DNA of 64,000 nucleotides from Caulobacter rhizosphaerae (GTDB lineage: Bacteria > Pseudomonadota > Alphaproteobacteria > Caulobacterales > Caulobacteraceae). Position 1 is the stretch's first letter. Every line of letters starts with the position of its first letter. Made by a program: the position numbers and the translations under genes. The notes under the pieces are model-generated. The model made no database searches. It was not told the origin of the DNA and saw only the letters and a list, made by a program, of their open reading frames with translations. Below, one piece after another: positions 1-8,242 of the stretch. Location of the stretch: contig NZ_CP048815.1 in the NCBI RefSeq assembly GCF_010977555.1, positions 5,572,501 through 5,636,500 of the forward strand, given 5' to 3'.

Positions 1-1011
1 GCGGCGGGGACGGACAAGGTGCTGGATCGTCTCGAGAGCCAGTCCGTCACCCTGCGGGAGACCAGGGGCCAGCTGTCGCAAGACCTGCAGTCGACCGGCA
101 ACGCCGTGCTTCGCTACGCCACGCTTTCCGAGCAGCGCGACGCTCACCTCAAGCATGAGCTGATGGGCGTGCGAGCCAATCTGGGCTTGATGCGCATCGA
201 GGGGCGCGAGAACCCCACGTTCGAACAGAACGGCGTGAAGGTCTTCTCCCAATGGGACGAAGACGGACTGATCGACCACATTGTCGCTCATTGCGAGATT
301 CCCAACCGCAGCTTCGTGGAGATCGGCATCGGCGACTATACGGAGGCCAATACCCGCTTCCTGCTGACGGAGCGGGGCTGGTCGGGCGTCGTTGTCGATT
401 CGACCACCGCGGATATCGAAAAGCTGCGCGGCAGCGAGGCCTATTGGCGATACCCTCTGACCGCGCTCAACAGCTTTGTCGCCGCCGAGAACGTCAACGA
501 GATCATCGCCACCGGCGGATTGAAGGGCGATATCGGCCTGTTGTCGATCGACATCGACGGCATGGACTATTGGATCTGGAACGCGATCGAGGTCGTCAGT
601 CCTCGGATCGTCGTCTGCGAGTACAACGGCATCTTCGGCTCGAAGGCCGCCGTCACCGTGCCCTATGAGCCCGCCTTCGATCGGCGGACCAAGCACTACA
701 GCTGGCTGTACGGCGGAACATCGCTCGGCGCGCTTGGCCATCTGGCGGCCCGCAAGGGCTACACCCTGGTGGGCTGCAACGCCGGCGGCAACAACGCCTT
801 CTTCGTCCGCAACGACGTGATGGCGGCCGGCGACCTGAAACCCAGCGCCAGGCCCTACCGCAAGCCCGTCTTCCGCGAGTCGCGCAATCCCGACGGCACG
901 TTGAGCTTTCTCGACGTCGCCGAGGGCGTCAAACTGATCCGTGATCTTCCGGTCTATGACGTCGCGCGCGACAAAACGATCAAGATCGCTGACGTCGACC
1001 TGGTCTTTTGA
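1..1011 (+). CDS. SAM-dependent methyltransferase-like protein (5' end cut by window edge)
   Basis: The frame is open to the first base, so the true start probably lies outside the window; the GTG at 19 is only the first internal candidate. The first 65 or so visible residues are charged and heptad-like (a coiled-coil linker). They are followed by a Rossmann-type segment with FVEIGIGDYTEANTRFLL, GWSGVVVDS and LLSIDIDGMDYWIW. This pattern is typical of the FkbM-like or class I methyltransferase-related hypothetical proteins found in polysaccharide or glycosylation loci. The substrate cannot be deduced. The stop codon lies 42 bases before threonine ammonia-lyase, which is not an obvious functional partner. 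Confidence 0.6.
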   Translation, partial: AAGTDKVLDRLESQSVTLRETRGQLSQDLQSTGNAVLRYATLSEQRDAHLKHELMGVRANLGLMRIEGRENPTFEQNGVKVFSQWDEDGLIDHIVAHCEIPNRSFVEIGIGDYTEANTRFLLTERGWSGVVVDSTTADIEKLRGSEAYWRYPLTALNSFVAAENVNEIIATGGLKGDIGLLSIDIDGMDYWIWNAIEVVSPRIVVCEYNGIFGSKAAVTVPYEPAFDRRTKHYSWLYGGTSLGALGHLAARKGYTLVGCNAGGNNAFFVRNDVMAAGDLKPSARPYRKPVFRESRNPDGTLSFLDVAEGVKLIRDLPVYDVARDKTIKIADVDLVF

Positions 1012-1053
1012 TCAACGCTGCGGTCTCGGCCGCGTCCAAACGCTGGGCCTCCA

Positions 1054-2256
1054 ATGACCTTGTCCATCGATTCCATCCGCGCCGCCGCGGCCCGCCTCTC
1101 CGGCCAGATCGAGCGCACGCCGTGCCGCTACTCTCGGACGCTGTCCAAGATCACCGGCGCCGAGGTGTGGGTGAAGTTCGAGAACCTGCAGTTCACCGCC
1201 GCCTACAAGGAGCGTGGCGCGCTCAATAAGCTGATGCTGCTGTCGAACTCCGAGAAGGCCAAGGGCGTCATCGCCGCCAGCGCCGGCAACCACGCCCAGG
1301 GCCTGGCCTACCATGGCGCGCGCCTCGGCGTGCCGGTGACCATCGTCATGCCCAAGACCACGCCCTTCGTGAAGGTGCAGCACACCCGCGACTTCGGCGC
1401 CAACGTCGTCATCGAGGGCGAGACCTATGACGACGCCTCCGCCCACGCCCGCAAGCTGCAGGCCGAGCAGGACCTGACCTTCGTCCACCCGTTCGACGAT
1501 TACGATATCATGGCCGGCCAGGGCACGATCGCCCTGGAGATGCTGGAGGACGCGCCGGACCTGGAGGTCCTGCCCGTCCCCATCGGCGGCGGCGGCCTGA
1601 TCAGCGGCGTGGCCACCGCCGCCAAGGCGGTCAAGCCCGATATCCACATCATCGGCTGCGAGCCGGCGATGTATCCGTCGTTCACCGCCAAGATGCGCGG
1701 CGTCGCGGCCCATTGCGGCGGCCAGACCATCGCCGAGGGCGTGGCGGTCAAGACCGTGGGCGACCTGACCTACGGTGTCGCCCGGCCGCTGATCGACGAC
1801 GTGCTGCTGCTGGAAGAGCCGCACATCGAACAGGCCGTGGCCCTGTACTGCAATGTCGAGAAGACCATCGCCGAGGGCGCCGGCGCCGCCTCCCTGGCCG
1901 CCCTGCTGGCCTATCCGGAACGCTTCCGCGGCAAGAAGTGCGGCCTGATCCTGTGCGGCGGCAATATCGACACCCGCCTGCTGGCCTCGGTCCTGACCCG
2001 CGAGCTGGTCCGCGCCCAGCGCCTGGTGTCCCTGCGGATCGTCGGCGACGACCGCCCGGGCCTGTTGTCGACCGTGGCCAGCGTCATCGGGTCGATGGGC
2101 GCCAACATCATCGAGGTCAACCACAACCGCCTGGCCCTGGACGTGCCGGCCAAGGGCGCGGAGTTCGACATCACCATCGAAACCCGCGACGCCCAGCACA
2201 CCCAGGACGTCATGAACGCCCTGCGCGAGAAGGGTTACCCGCCGCGCGCGGTGTAG
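1054..2256 (+). CDS. Threonine ammonia-lyase with C-terminal ACT domain
   Basis: This is a PLP enzyme that deaminates L-threonine to 2-oxobutanoate, either for isoleucine synthesis or for threonine catabolism. The 400-residue protein has the PLP-lysine region FTAAYKERGAL (Lys about 52), the substrate loop SAGNHAQG (about 76-83) and the phosphate-binding run GGGGL (about 178-182). A single ACT-type regulatory domain begins near residue 326 (VSLRIVGDDRPGLLSTVASVIG). One ACT domain of this form, rather than two IlvA-type repeats, fits the short TdcB/IlvA-like class, so ilvA versus tdcB is left open. A hairpin with T-tract and a REP arm follow directly downstream. Confidence 0.92.
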   Translation: MTLSIDSIRAAAARLSGQIERTPCRYSRTLSKITGAEVWVKFENLQFTAAYKERGALNKLMLLSNSEKAKGVIAASAGNHAQGLAYHGARLGVPVTIVMPKTTPFVKVQHTRDFGANVVIEGETYDDASAHARKLQAEQDLTFVHPFDDYDIMAGQGTIALEMLEDAPDLEVLPVPIGGGGLISGVATAAKAVKPDIHIIGCEPAMYPSFTAKMRGVAAHCGGQTIAEGVAVKTVGDLTYGVARPLIDDVLLLEEPHIEQAVALYCNVEKTIAEGAGAASLAALLAYPERFRGKKCGLILCGGNIDTRLLASVLTRELVRAQRLVSLRIVGDDRPGLLSTVASVIGSMGANIIEVNHNRLALDVPAKGAEFDITIETRDAQHTQDVMNALREKGYPPRAV

Positions 2257-2260
2257 AACT

Positions 2261-2313
2261 CTCCTTCTCCCCTTGCGGGAGAAGGTGTCAGCCGCAGGCT
2301 GACGGATGAGGGG
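2261..2313 (+). repeat. REP-like palindromic repeat, arm 1 of a pair separated by the IS110 element
   Basis: The arm has a C-rich/G-rich stem (CTTCTCCCCTTGCGGGAGAAG) split around a short loop, then a GTGTCAGCC...GGCTGAC stem and a GGATGAGGGG tail. It has the same architecture as the REP-B pairs elsewhere in the window (35836, 46641, 48376, 63327). The matching opposite arm is at 3538-3587, beyond the insertion element. Confidence 0.6.
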
Positions 2314-2323
2314 TCGAAGAACG

Positions 2324-2361
2324 AAAAGCCGCGCCCAGTCGCAAGACCGTGCGCGGCTTTT
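2324..2361. terminator. Bidirectional intrinsic terminator
   Basis: The arms AAAAGCCGCGC and GCGCGGCTTTT form an 11-bp stem with an inner AGTC-GCAA-GACC-type loop and T-runs on both strands. It follows threonine ammonia-lyase. An almost identical terminator cassette lies at 25534-25571. Confidence 0.8.
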
Positions 2362-2369
2362 GATTTCTG

Positions 2370-2578
2370 AGAGACCCCTTGTCTGTTGGAGAAGCGGTAA
2401 GCTGCTGGTGTCTTCCGGGACGTCCGCCTGGTGTTCTCAGCACCAGGCGGACCGCCGGCGGAGGGACCGATAACCCCTGAGCGTTTTGGCGCTGCGGGTG
2501 AGCCTGGTCGCCGCTGGCATATCCATGACCCGGATGGTTGCAGGGACGTATGGGTCCGGAGCCACAAGGATGGGATCG
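2370..2578 (+). ncRNA. Candidate IS110 bridge (guide) RNA region
   Basis: The stretch is noncoding and lies directly 5' of the transposase. It contains a perfect 12-bp hairpin, GTCCGCCTGGTG / CACCAGGCGGAC (2422-2433 and 2441-2452), with a 7-nt loop TTCTCAG, and further G+C-rich segments downstream. IS110-group elements transcribe a structured RNA of roughly 150-200 nt from this position, with internal loops that pair to donor and target DNA. Position, size and the strong 5' hairpin all fit. The guide loops could not be assigned because the parental target is unknown. Confidence 0.4.
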
Positions 2579-3525
2579 ATGGATAGGAACAAGTCTAGCA
2601 CAACGATCGCCGGGATCGATGTGGGCAAGCGCCAGTTGGATGCGGCCGTGCTCGGCAGGCCGAGCAGCATCGGGTGGCCAACGACGCAGCGGGCTGGGAA
2701 GGGCTGATCGCCTGGCTGGCGGAACGCGGCGTCAGACGCGTGGGGCTGGAGGCGACGGCGGGCTACGAGCGCGGCGTGCGGGCCAGACTTGAGGCGGCGG
2801 GGCTGGAGGTGGTGGTGCACCAGCCGCTGGAGGTGAAGCTGTTCGCGCGCCTCAAGCGGCGGCGGGCCAAGACCGACCGGCTGGATGCGGCGCTGATCGC
2901 GGCGGCGACGGCGCAGGTGGACACGGTGCGGGCGGCCCAGGACCCGCGCCTGGCCCATCTGGCCGAACGCCTGACGGCCTACGAGCAGATCAGCGACCAG
3001 GCCGCCCAGCTGAAGACCTTCATGGAGCATGTGACCCTGCCCGATCTGGCCGCCAGCCTGGGCGAGCAGATCCAGAGCCTGGCGCGGCTGAAGGCCCGGC
3101 TGGCGCGCGAGATCCTGGCCGCGCTCAAGGCCTGGCCCGACCTTCTGGCCCGCTGGACGCTGCTGCGGTCTCTGCCAGGTGTCGGGCCGCTGGTGGCCGC
3201 CAGCCTGGTGATCCGCATGCCCGAGCTGGGCGCCCTCAAGCGCGGCCAGCCCGCCAGCCTGCTGGGCGTGGCTCCCTTCGACCGCCAGTCGGGCCAATGG
3301 AAGGGCCAGAGCTTCATCGGCGGCGGTCGAAGCCGACCTCGCCGCATGCTCTATCTGGCCGCCATCGCCGCCAAGCGCTTCGATGCCGCCTTCAAGATCT
3401 TCGCCGATCGCCTCCTGGCCGCCGGCAAACCGCCCAAGGTCGCCATCGTCGCCGTCATGCGAAAACTCGTCGAAGCCGCAAACCTCGTCCTCAAGCGACA
3501 GCAGCCCTGGGTTCGCCACGCCTGA
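2579..3525 (+). pseudogene. IS110-family transposase, interrupted by a frameshift
   Basis: The N-terminal fragment (from ATG 2579) carries the RuvC-like motif AGIDVGKRQLDAAV, then leaves frame at about 2655-2665. The rest continues in another frame from about 2663 (EQHRVANDAAGWEG) to 3525. Across both frames the DEDD residues of the IS110 family are present: GIDVGK, GLEATAGYE, and KTDRLDA with two Asp. The C-terminal transposase domain also survives, including LPGVGPLVAASLVIRMPE and the serine-containing DRQSGQWKG. A one-base loss explains the shift. The second fragment alone would lack the first catalytic Asp, so the gene looks inactive unless the shift is a sequencing error or is programmed. 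Confidence 0.75.
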
Positions 3526-3537
3526 TCAACATGGTTG

Positions 3538-3587
3538 CTCACCCGACCCCACTCCGTGGGGCCACCCTCTCCCGCAAGGGGAGAGGG
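3538..3587 (+). repeat. REP-like palindromic repeat, arm 2
   Basis: The sequence CTCACCCGACCCC...GGGGCC followed by an ACCCTCTCCC...GGGGAGAGGG hairpin is the inverted counterpart of the arm at 2261-2313. It abuts the right side of the IS110 element and precedes the convergent end of galU. Confidence 0.6.
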
Positions 3588-3598
3588 ATCGGCGTGAT

Positions 3599-4465
3599 CT
3601 AAAGCAGTCCCTGGATCATCGCCCGGGCCGCGTCGGCCAGGTCCGGACGCTTCAGCGCCAGGGCGACATTGGCCCGCAGCAGGCCGATCTTGTCGCCGCA
3701 GTCATAGGTCTCGCCCTCGTATTCCAGGGCGTGGAAGTCCTGGCTTTCCAGCAGGGTCAGCATCGAGTCGGTCAGTTGGATCTCGCCGCCGGCGCCCTTG
3801 CCCTGCTTTTCCAGCAGGTCGAAGATCTCCGGCTGCAGGATGTAGCGGCCCGAGATGAACAGGTTCGAGGGCTCGGTTCCCTTCGGCGGCTTCTCGACCA
3901 TGCCGGTCATGCGGTTCAGGCGGCCCTCCTGGCCGTCCAGCGCCACGATGCCGTACTGGTGGGCCATGCCCTCCGGCGCCGGCTCGACCACGACGATGTT
4001 GCCGCCCTTCTGGTCGTAGGCCTCGATCGCCTGGGCCAGGGCCGGCTTGGACGCCGACATCACCATGTCGGGCAGCATCACCGCGAACGGCTCGTCGCCG
4101 ACGATGTCGCGGGCGCACCACACCGCGTGGCCCAGGCCCAGCGGGGCCATCTGGCGCACGAAGCTCATCTCGCCCGGCCGGGGCAGCTCGCCCAGCAGTT
4201 CCTCGAGCAGGGCGGTCTTGCCCTTGGCGGCCAGGGCGGCCTCCAGCTCGACTTGGTGGTCGAAATAGTCCTCGATCGCGCCCTTGTTGCGTCCCGTCAC
4301 GAAGACGAAATGCTCGATGCCCGCGGCGCGGCCTTCTTCGACGATGTACGACAGGATCGGCCGATCGACGACGTTCAGCAGCTCCTTCGGGGTCGTCTTG
4401 GTGCCGGGCAGGACTCGGGTGCCGAAACCTGCGACGGGAAGGACGGCTTTGCGGACGGGTTTCAT
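3599..4465 (-). CDS. galU: UTP--glucose-1-phosphate uridylyltransferase
   Basis: Makes UDP-glucose from UTP and glucose-1-phosphate for polysaccharide and LPS synthesis. The 288-residue form starts at MKPVRKAVLPVAG (ATG 4465). A GTG seven codons upstream (4486) is possible, but the internal ATG has a GAGG-type ribosome site and matches family N-termini. Motifs seen are the nucleotidyltransferase signature GFGTRVLPGTKTTPKELL near the N-terminus, LGLGHAVWCAR, LPDMVM, and EKPPKGTEPSNLFISGRYIL. It is divergent from the FKBP gene at 4648 and convergent with the IS110 element. Confidence 0.93.
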   Translation of the reverse strand: MKPVRKAVLPVAGFGTRVLPGTKTTPKELLNVVDRPILSYIVEEGRAAGIEHFVFVTGRNKGAIEDYFDHQVELEAALAAKGKTALLEELLGELPRPGEMSFVRQMAPLGLGHAVWCARDIVGDEPFAVMLPDMVMSASKPALAQAIEAYDQKGGNIVVVEPAPEGMAHQYGIVALDGQEGRLNRMTGMVEKPPKGTEPSNLFISGRYILQPEIFDLLEKQGKGAGGEIQLTDSMLTLLESQDFHALEYEGETYDCGDKIGLLRANVALALKRPDLADAARAMIQGLL

Positions 4466-4647
4466 GAAGGCCTCGTGAGCGGTCACTGGTGCGGACGGTT
4501 TCTAGGGCGCGCTGCGATCGGGCGCCACCATTGTTCTGTGACTGCGCGTCGCAAACTCCGGCCAAGCTCGCGGCTGCCGAAAATCGGCGCGCGGTCGAGC
4601 GCGAATTGGTCTAGCACGGGCGGATGTTTGTCGGAGCCCGTTGTTCC

Positions 4648-5181
4648 ATGGTCCGTCCTCTCGGTTTCGCCCTCGCCCCCAAGCTCCTTCTCGGCGCCGT
4701 TCTCACTGCGGCCCTGGCCCTGTCCGCCTGCGGTCCCAGCAAGAAGCAACAAGAAAGCCTGGCCGCGGCGCAGGCGTTCCTGGCCCAGAACGCCAAGCAG
4801 CCGGGCGTGGTCACCCTGGCCGACGGCCTGCAGTACAAGGTCGTCCGCTCGGGCCCGCCCGGCGGGGCCAAGCCGGCGCCCACCGACGAGGTCAAGGTCA
4901 ATTACGAGGGCAAGCTGGTCGACGGCACGGTGTTCGACAGCTCCTACGAGCGGGGCGTGCCCGCCTCGTTCCCGCTGCAGGGCCTGGTGCCGGCCTGGAA
5001 GGAAGCCCTGGTCATGATGCGCCCGGGCGACGAGTGGACCCTCTACGTGCCGCCGGAGCTGGGCTATGGCGCCCAGGACAAGGGCCCGATTCCCGGCAAC
5101 AGCGTGATGATCTTCCGCATCGAGCTGATCGATGTCCTGCCCACGAAGATCCAGGCGCCCAAGCAACGCCCGCCGGCCTAG
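4648..5181 (+). CDS. FKBP-type peptidyl-prolyl cis-trans isomerase, predicted lipoprotein
   Basis: Predicted periplasmic proline isomerase of 177 residues. The start at 4648 (MVRPLG) puts a lipoprotein signal, ALALSAC, ideally placed about 27 residues in; an in-frame ATG at 4624 only lengthens the leader. A short KKQQESLAAAQAFL helix is followed by a complete FKBP domain: LADGLQYKVVRSG, VKVNYEGKLVDGTVFDSSYERG, PGDEWTLYVPPELGYG and FRIELIDV. The long N-terminal dimerisation helices of Mip/FkpA are absent, so it is closer to the single-domain FklB/FkpA-like class. Its neighbours (galU, a GST) do not suggest a specific client. Confidence 0.88.
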   Translation: MVRPLGFALAPKLLLGAVLTAALALSACGPSKKQQESLAAAQAFLAQNAKQPGVVTLADGLQYKVVRSGPPGGAKPAPTDEVKVNYEGKLVDGTVFDSSYERGVPASFPLQGLVPAWKEALVMMRPGDEWTLYVPPELGYGAQDKGPIPGNSVMIFRIELIDVLPTKIQAPKQRPPA

Positions 5182-5183
5182 CT

Positions 5184-5816
5184 CTACACCTTCGGCACGG
5201 CCATGCCGCGTCGTACGGCCGCGCGCTCGCCGATCCGCTGCAGCCAGGCCCGCACCGCCGGCAGGGGCGGACGGTCCGGCTGAACCTTCTCCAGGGTCTC
5301 CAGCGCCGCCTGGGTCCAGGCGAAGCAGGCGATGTCGGCGATCGAATAATCGTCGCCGGCCAGGTAGCGGACCTTCTCCAGCCGGCCTTCCATCACCCCC
5401 AGCAGCCGCCGCACCTCGTCGGCGAAGCGGTCGATGGCCAGTTCGATGGGCTCCGGCGCGCGCAGGGCGAAATAGCCCAGCTGTCCGGCCATCGGCCCCA
5501 GCCCGCCGACCTGCCAGAAGGTCCATTCCAGGGCCGCCACCCGCGCTGGCCCCGAGGCCGCCAGCAGCTTGCCGGTCTTCTCGGCCAGATAGACCAGGAT
5601 CGCCCCGCTCTCGAACACCGACTGCGGCCCGTCTGGCGCATCATGGTCGATAATGGCCGGGATCTTGTTGTTGGGCGAGATGGCCAGGAAATCGGGCGCG
5701 AACTGCTGGTTCTGGCCGATGTCGACCGGATGGACGCGGTACGCCAGCCCCAGCTCCTCCAGGGCGATGGGGATCTTGCGGCCGTTAGGCGTGGTCCAGG
5801 TGTAGAGGTCGATCAT
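5184..5816 (-). CDS. Glutathione S-transferase family protein (nu-class/YfcG-like)
   Basis: This 210-residue protein has the thioredoxin-fold N-domain opening MIDLYTWTTPNGRKIPIALEE. It includes the TPNG motif that nu-class enzymes use in place of a catalytic Tyr or Ser, the cis-Pro glutathione site NNKIPAIID, and ESGAILVYLAEKTGKLL. The helical C-domain contains DYSIADIACFAW, the usual GST N-capping region. YfcG-type proteins are disulfide reductases using glutathione; activity here is inferred from family. It ends 2 bp from the convergent FKBP gene. Confidence 0.85.
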   Translation of the reverse strand: MIDLYTWTTPNGRKIPIALEELGLAYRVHPVDIGQNQQFAPDFLAISPNNKIPAIIDHDAPDGPQSVFESGAILVYLAEKTGKLLAASGPARVAALEWTFWQVGGLGPMAGQLGYFALRAPEPIELAIDRFADEVRRLLGVMEGRLEKVRYLAGDDYSIADIACFAWTQAALETLEKVQPDRPPLPAVRAWLQRIGERAAVRRGMAVPKV

Positions 5817-5915
5817 GGCGCGTCTCCGCTTGTCGCTCAGGCATTAGAACGCGAAACCGGCCGCCCCGGCCACGCCCCGGTAGGCGCGGGTCGGCCGCCG
5901 GGCTAGGGTCGCGCC

Positions 5916-7109
5916 ATGGTTCGTTCCCCACAGATCGCCTCGTCCGAAGTCCTGGCCGCCCGCGCCGTCGACATCCTCGCCACCCTGGTGGCCTTCGACA
6001 CCACCTCGCGCCTGTCCAACCTGGCCCTGGTCGAGTGGGTCGAGGCCTATCTGGCCGATCTTGGCGTCGCCTCGCGGCGCGTGCCCAACGCCGACGGGAC
6101 CAAGAGCAACCTGCTGGCCAGCATCGGTCCGGCGATCCCGGGCGGCGTCGTGCTGTCGGGCCACACCGACGTGGTGCCGGTCGACGGCCAGCCCTGGACC
6201 AGCGATCCGTTCGTCCTGACCCCGCGCGACGGCCGGCTCTACGGCCGCGGGACCTGCGACATGAAGGGCTTCCTGGCCCTGGCTCTCGCCGCCGCGCCGG
6301 ACCTGGCCAAGGCCGCCCTCGACCGCCCCGTCCACCTGGCCTTCTCCTATGACGAGGAGGTCGGCTGCCTGGGCGCGCCGGACATGATCGCGGTGATCGC
6401 CGACGAACTGCCTCGTCCGGCCCTGGTGGTGGTCGGCGAGCCCACCGACATGGTCGCCGTGCGCGGCCACAAGGGCATCGCCAGCTTCCGCGTCACGGTC
6501 ACCGGCCGCGAGGCCCATTCCAGCCTGACCCACCTGGGGGTCTCGGCCAACATGGTCGCCATCAAGCTGATGAACCATCTGGTCGAGCTGTCCGAGCGAC
6601 TGGAGCGCGAGGCCGACCCCGCCTCGCCGTTCACCCCAAAGGGCGCGACCCTGACCGTCGGCCAGGTCAACGGCGGCACCGCGGTCAACATCCTGGCCCG
6701 GGAGTGCGTGTTCATCTTCGACCTGCGGGTTCCCGCCGGCCTGGAGCCCCGGGAAATCCTGGCCGACTTCTTCGCCCTGGCCGACCAGATGGACGCCCAG
6801 GTCAAGGCCAAGGCCCCCGAAGGCGGCGTGGTGGTCGAGACCCGCTCGATGACCCCCGCCTTCGCCCCCGAGGTCGATGGGGCGGCCGAGACCTTCGCCC
6901 GTCGCATCGCTGGCGACAATGGTCCGCCGCGCGTCGTGCCCTACGCCGCCGAGGCCGGCCAGTTCCAGGGCGCTGGATTTTCGACGGTGATCTGCGGCCC
7001 CGGCTCGATCGACCAGGCCCACCAGCCCGATGAATATGTCGAAATCAGCCAGATGGAACGGGGCGCGGCCTTCATGCGGCGACTGATCGAGGAGCTTTCC
7101 CAGGCTTGA
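5916..7109 (+). CDS. argE: Acetylornithine deacetylase
   Basis: This is an M20-family zinc amidohydrolase that removes the acetyl group from N-acetylornithine in arginine synthesis. The 397-residue protein has metal ligands and catalytic residues at H83 and D85 (SGHTDVVPVDG), D115 (GRGTCDMKGFL) and E147/E148 (AFSYDEEVGCLGAPDMI). GEPTDMVAVRGHKGI follows, then the dimerisation domain, then the C-terminal DQAHQPDEYVEISQ with the last His ligand. The size matches ArgE and the KGI/SSL context favours ArgE over DapE, although M20 enzymes can be hard to separate. Its last 38 bases overlap the end of the convergent glycosyltransferase gene. Confidence 0.85.
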   Translation: MVRSPQIASSEVLAARAVDILATLVAFDTTSRLSNLALVEWVEAYLADLGVASRRVPNADGTKSNLLASIGPAIPGGVVLSGHTDVVPVDGQPWTSDPFVLTPRDGRLYGRGTCDMKGFLALALAAAPDLAKAALDRPVHLAFSYDEEVGCLGAPDMIAVIADELPRPALVVVGEPTDMVAVRGHKGIASFRVTVTGREAHSSLTHLGVSANMVAIKLMNHLVELSERLEREADPASPFTPKGATLTVGQVNGGTAVNILARECVFIFDLRVPAGLEPREILADFFALADQMDAQVKAKAPEGGVVVETRSMTPAFAPEVDGAAETFARRIAGDNGPPRVVPYAAEAGQFQGAGFSTVICGPGSIDQAHQPDEYVEISQMERGAAFMRRLIEELSQA

Positions 7110-8115
7110 CGGTCGGGGACCGGTGACGCCGGATGACGATCCGCCGGCCGAAGAAGGCCACGGGATCGATGGCCATGGCCCGCAGGATGTCCCAGGAGCC
7201 GACCCTGCGCGCCGCCTGCAGTTCCCGCCGCGACGCCAGGATCGGGTCCAAGGCCTGGCGCTGGAAGGCCGCTCGGATCCCGCGGACCACCGGTGCGGCG
7301 TCACCCCGCCGCCAATGCAGCAGCAGCAGGCCCGCCGTCACCGCCACATGCAGCGGCGCGGTCAGCCACAACAGCAGCGGCGGCGTGTTCTTGATGAAGG
7401 TCCAGACGCGATTGCGCGACCCGTGGAAGATCGCGAAGTCCGACCGCACCCCGGTGCTGGCCGAACCCACATGCTCGACCACCGCGCCCGGCAGCAGCAG
7501 GGTCGGCTCGCCGGCCAGCCTTAGGCGATAGCCCAGGTCGACGTCCTCGCAGTAGCAGAAGAACCGCTCGTCGAAGCCGCCCAGGCTCAGGAAGAGGTCG
7601 CGATCGATCAGGGTCGCCGCGCCGCAGGCCGAGAAAACCTCGCCCTCCGGCAGGCGCGGCGGCAGGCGTCGGCGATAGCCCCCCCGGAACGGGATGCCGG
7701 CCGAGGTCATCACGTCGCCGGCCCCGTCCATCAGCTCCGGCGCGTCAGCCACCATCTGCAGCGACGTGAAACAGCGGACGTCCGGGTGGCGGGCGACCCC
7801 CGCGATCAGCGTCTCCAGCCAGTCGGGCCGGGCGTAGGCGTCGGGATTGAGCAGCACCAGCCAGCGCCCCCTGGCCTCTCGCGCCGCCAGGTTGTTGCCG
7901 GCCGCGAAGCCGAGATTGGCCCCCGGCTGCAGGAAGCGGATCGCCGGATCAGCGGCGACCGCCGCCTGGGGCGCGCCGTCGCTCGAAGCGTTGTCGACCA
8001 GCAGGATCTCGAAATCGATGAAGGTTTGAGTCCGCAAGGCTTCCAGGCAGCGCGCCAGTGTCGGACCGCTCTGGTACGAGACGATGATGACGCTGACGAG
8101 CGGCGGCGAATCCAT
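7072..8115 (-). CDS. Family 2 glycosyltransferase (rhamnosyltransferase-like)
   Basis: Start chosen at 8115 (MDSPPLVSVIIVSYQ), where the GT-A fold begins; an upstream in-frame start at 8160 adds an unlikely basic leader. Motifs of the 347-residue protein are VSVIIVSYQ, ILLVDNASSDG, GANLGFAAGNN, the metal-binding VLLNPDAY, and GGFDERFFCYCEDVDLGYRLRLAG. Together they resemble the WbbL-like dTDP-rhamnosyl transferase group. A hydrophobic stretch near residues 255-280 may attach it to the membrane. It probably adds a sugar to a surface polysaccharide; donor and acceptor are unknown. It overlaps the 3' end of argE by 38 bp, tail to tail. Confidence 0.82.
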   Translation of the reverse strand: MDSPPLVSVIIVSYQSGPTLARCLEALRTQTFIDFEILLVDNASSDGAPQAAVAADPAIRFLQPGANLGFAAGNNLAAREARGRWLVLLNPDAYARPDWLETLIAGVARHPDVRCFTSLQMVADAPELMDGAGDVMTSAGIPFRGGYRRRLPPRLPEGEVFSACGAATLIDRDLFLSLGGFDERFFCYCEDVDLGYRLRLAGEPTLLLPGAVVEHVGSASTGVRSDFAIFHGSRNRVWTFIKNTPPLLLWLTAPLHVAVTAGLLLLHWRRGDAAPVVRGIRAAFQRQALDPILASRRELQAARRVGSWDILRAMAIDPVAFFGRRIVIRRHRSPTVKPGKAPRSVAA

Positions 8116-8242
8116 GGACACGACTGTTCTGTGAGGACGAGCGGGGGAACTGGCTACCACAGCCCGATAGCTCCCAGGTACAATGATCGCGGCGAAATAT
8201 CATCGCGCCAAGGGCCGGCGCCGCGGACCGCGCCGAGGCGTT

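Larger units (their letters stand above)
2362..3537 (+). mobile_element. IS110-family insertion sequence (boundaries approximate)
   Basis: A frameshifted IS110-type transposase gene is preceded by about 215 bp of structured noncoding DNA and followed by almost none. This is the layout of the IS110 subgroup, in which the guide (bridge) RNA is encoded upstream of the transposase. Such elements lack terminal inverted repeats, so the exact ends cannot be read from one copy. The limits given are the end of the left-hand terminator and the start of the right-hand REP arm (3538). The element sits between two REP arms that elsewhere in this window are only tens of bases apart. Confidence 0.65.

Noticed and set aside
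2437..3519. A minus-strand open frame across the IS110 element
   Set aside because: The plus strand carries all transposase motifs; the minus frame is His/Gly/Gln-rich noise.
7072..7109. The overlap of argE and the glycosyltransferase gene as a frame error
   Set aside because: Both proteins continue to family-like C-termini; convergent 38-bp overlaps occur in compact genomes.
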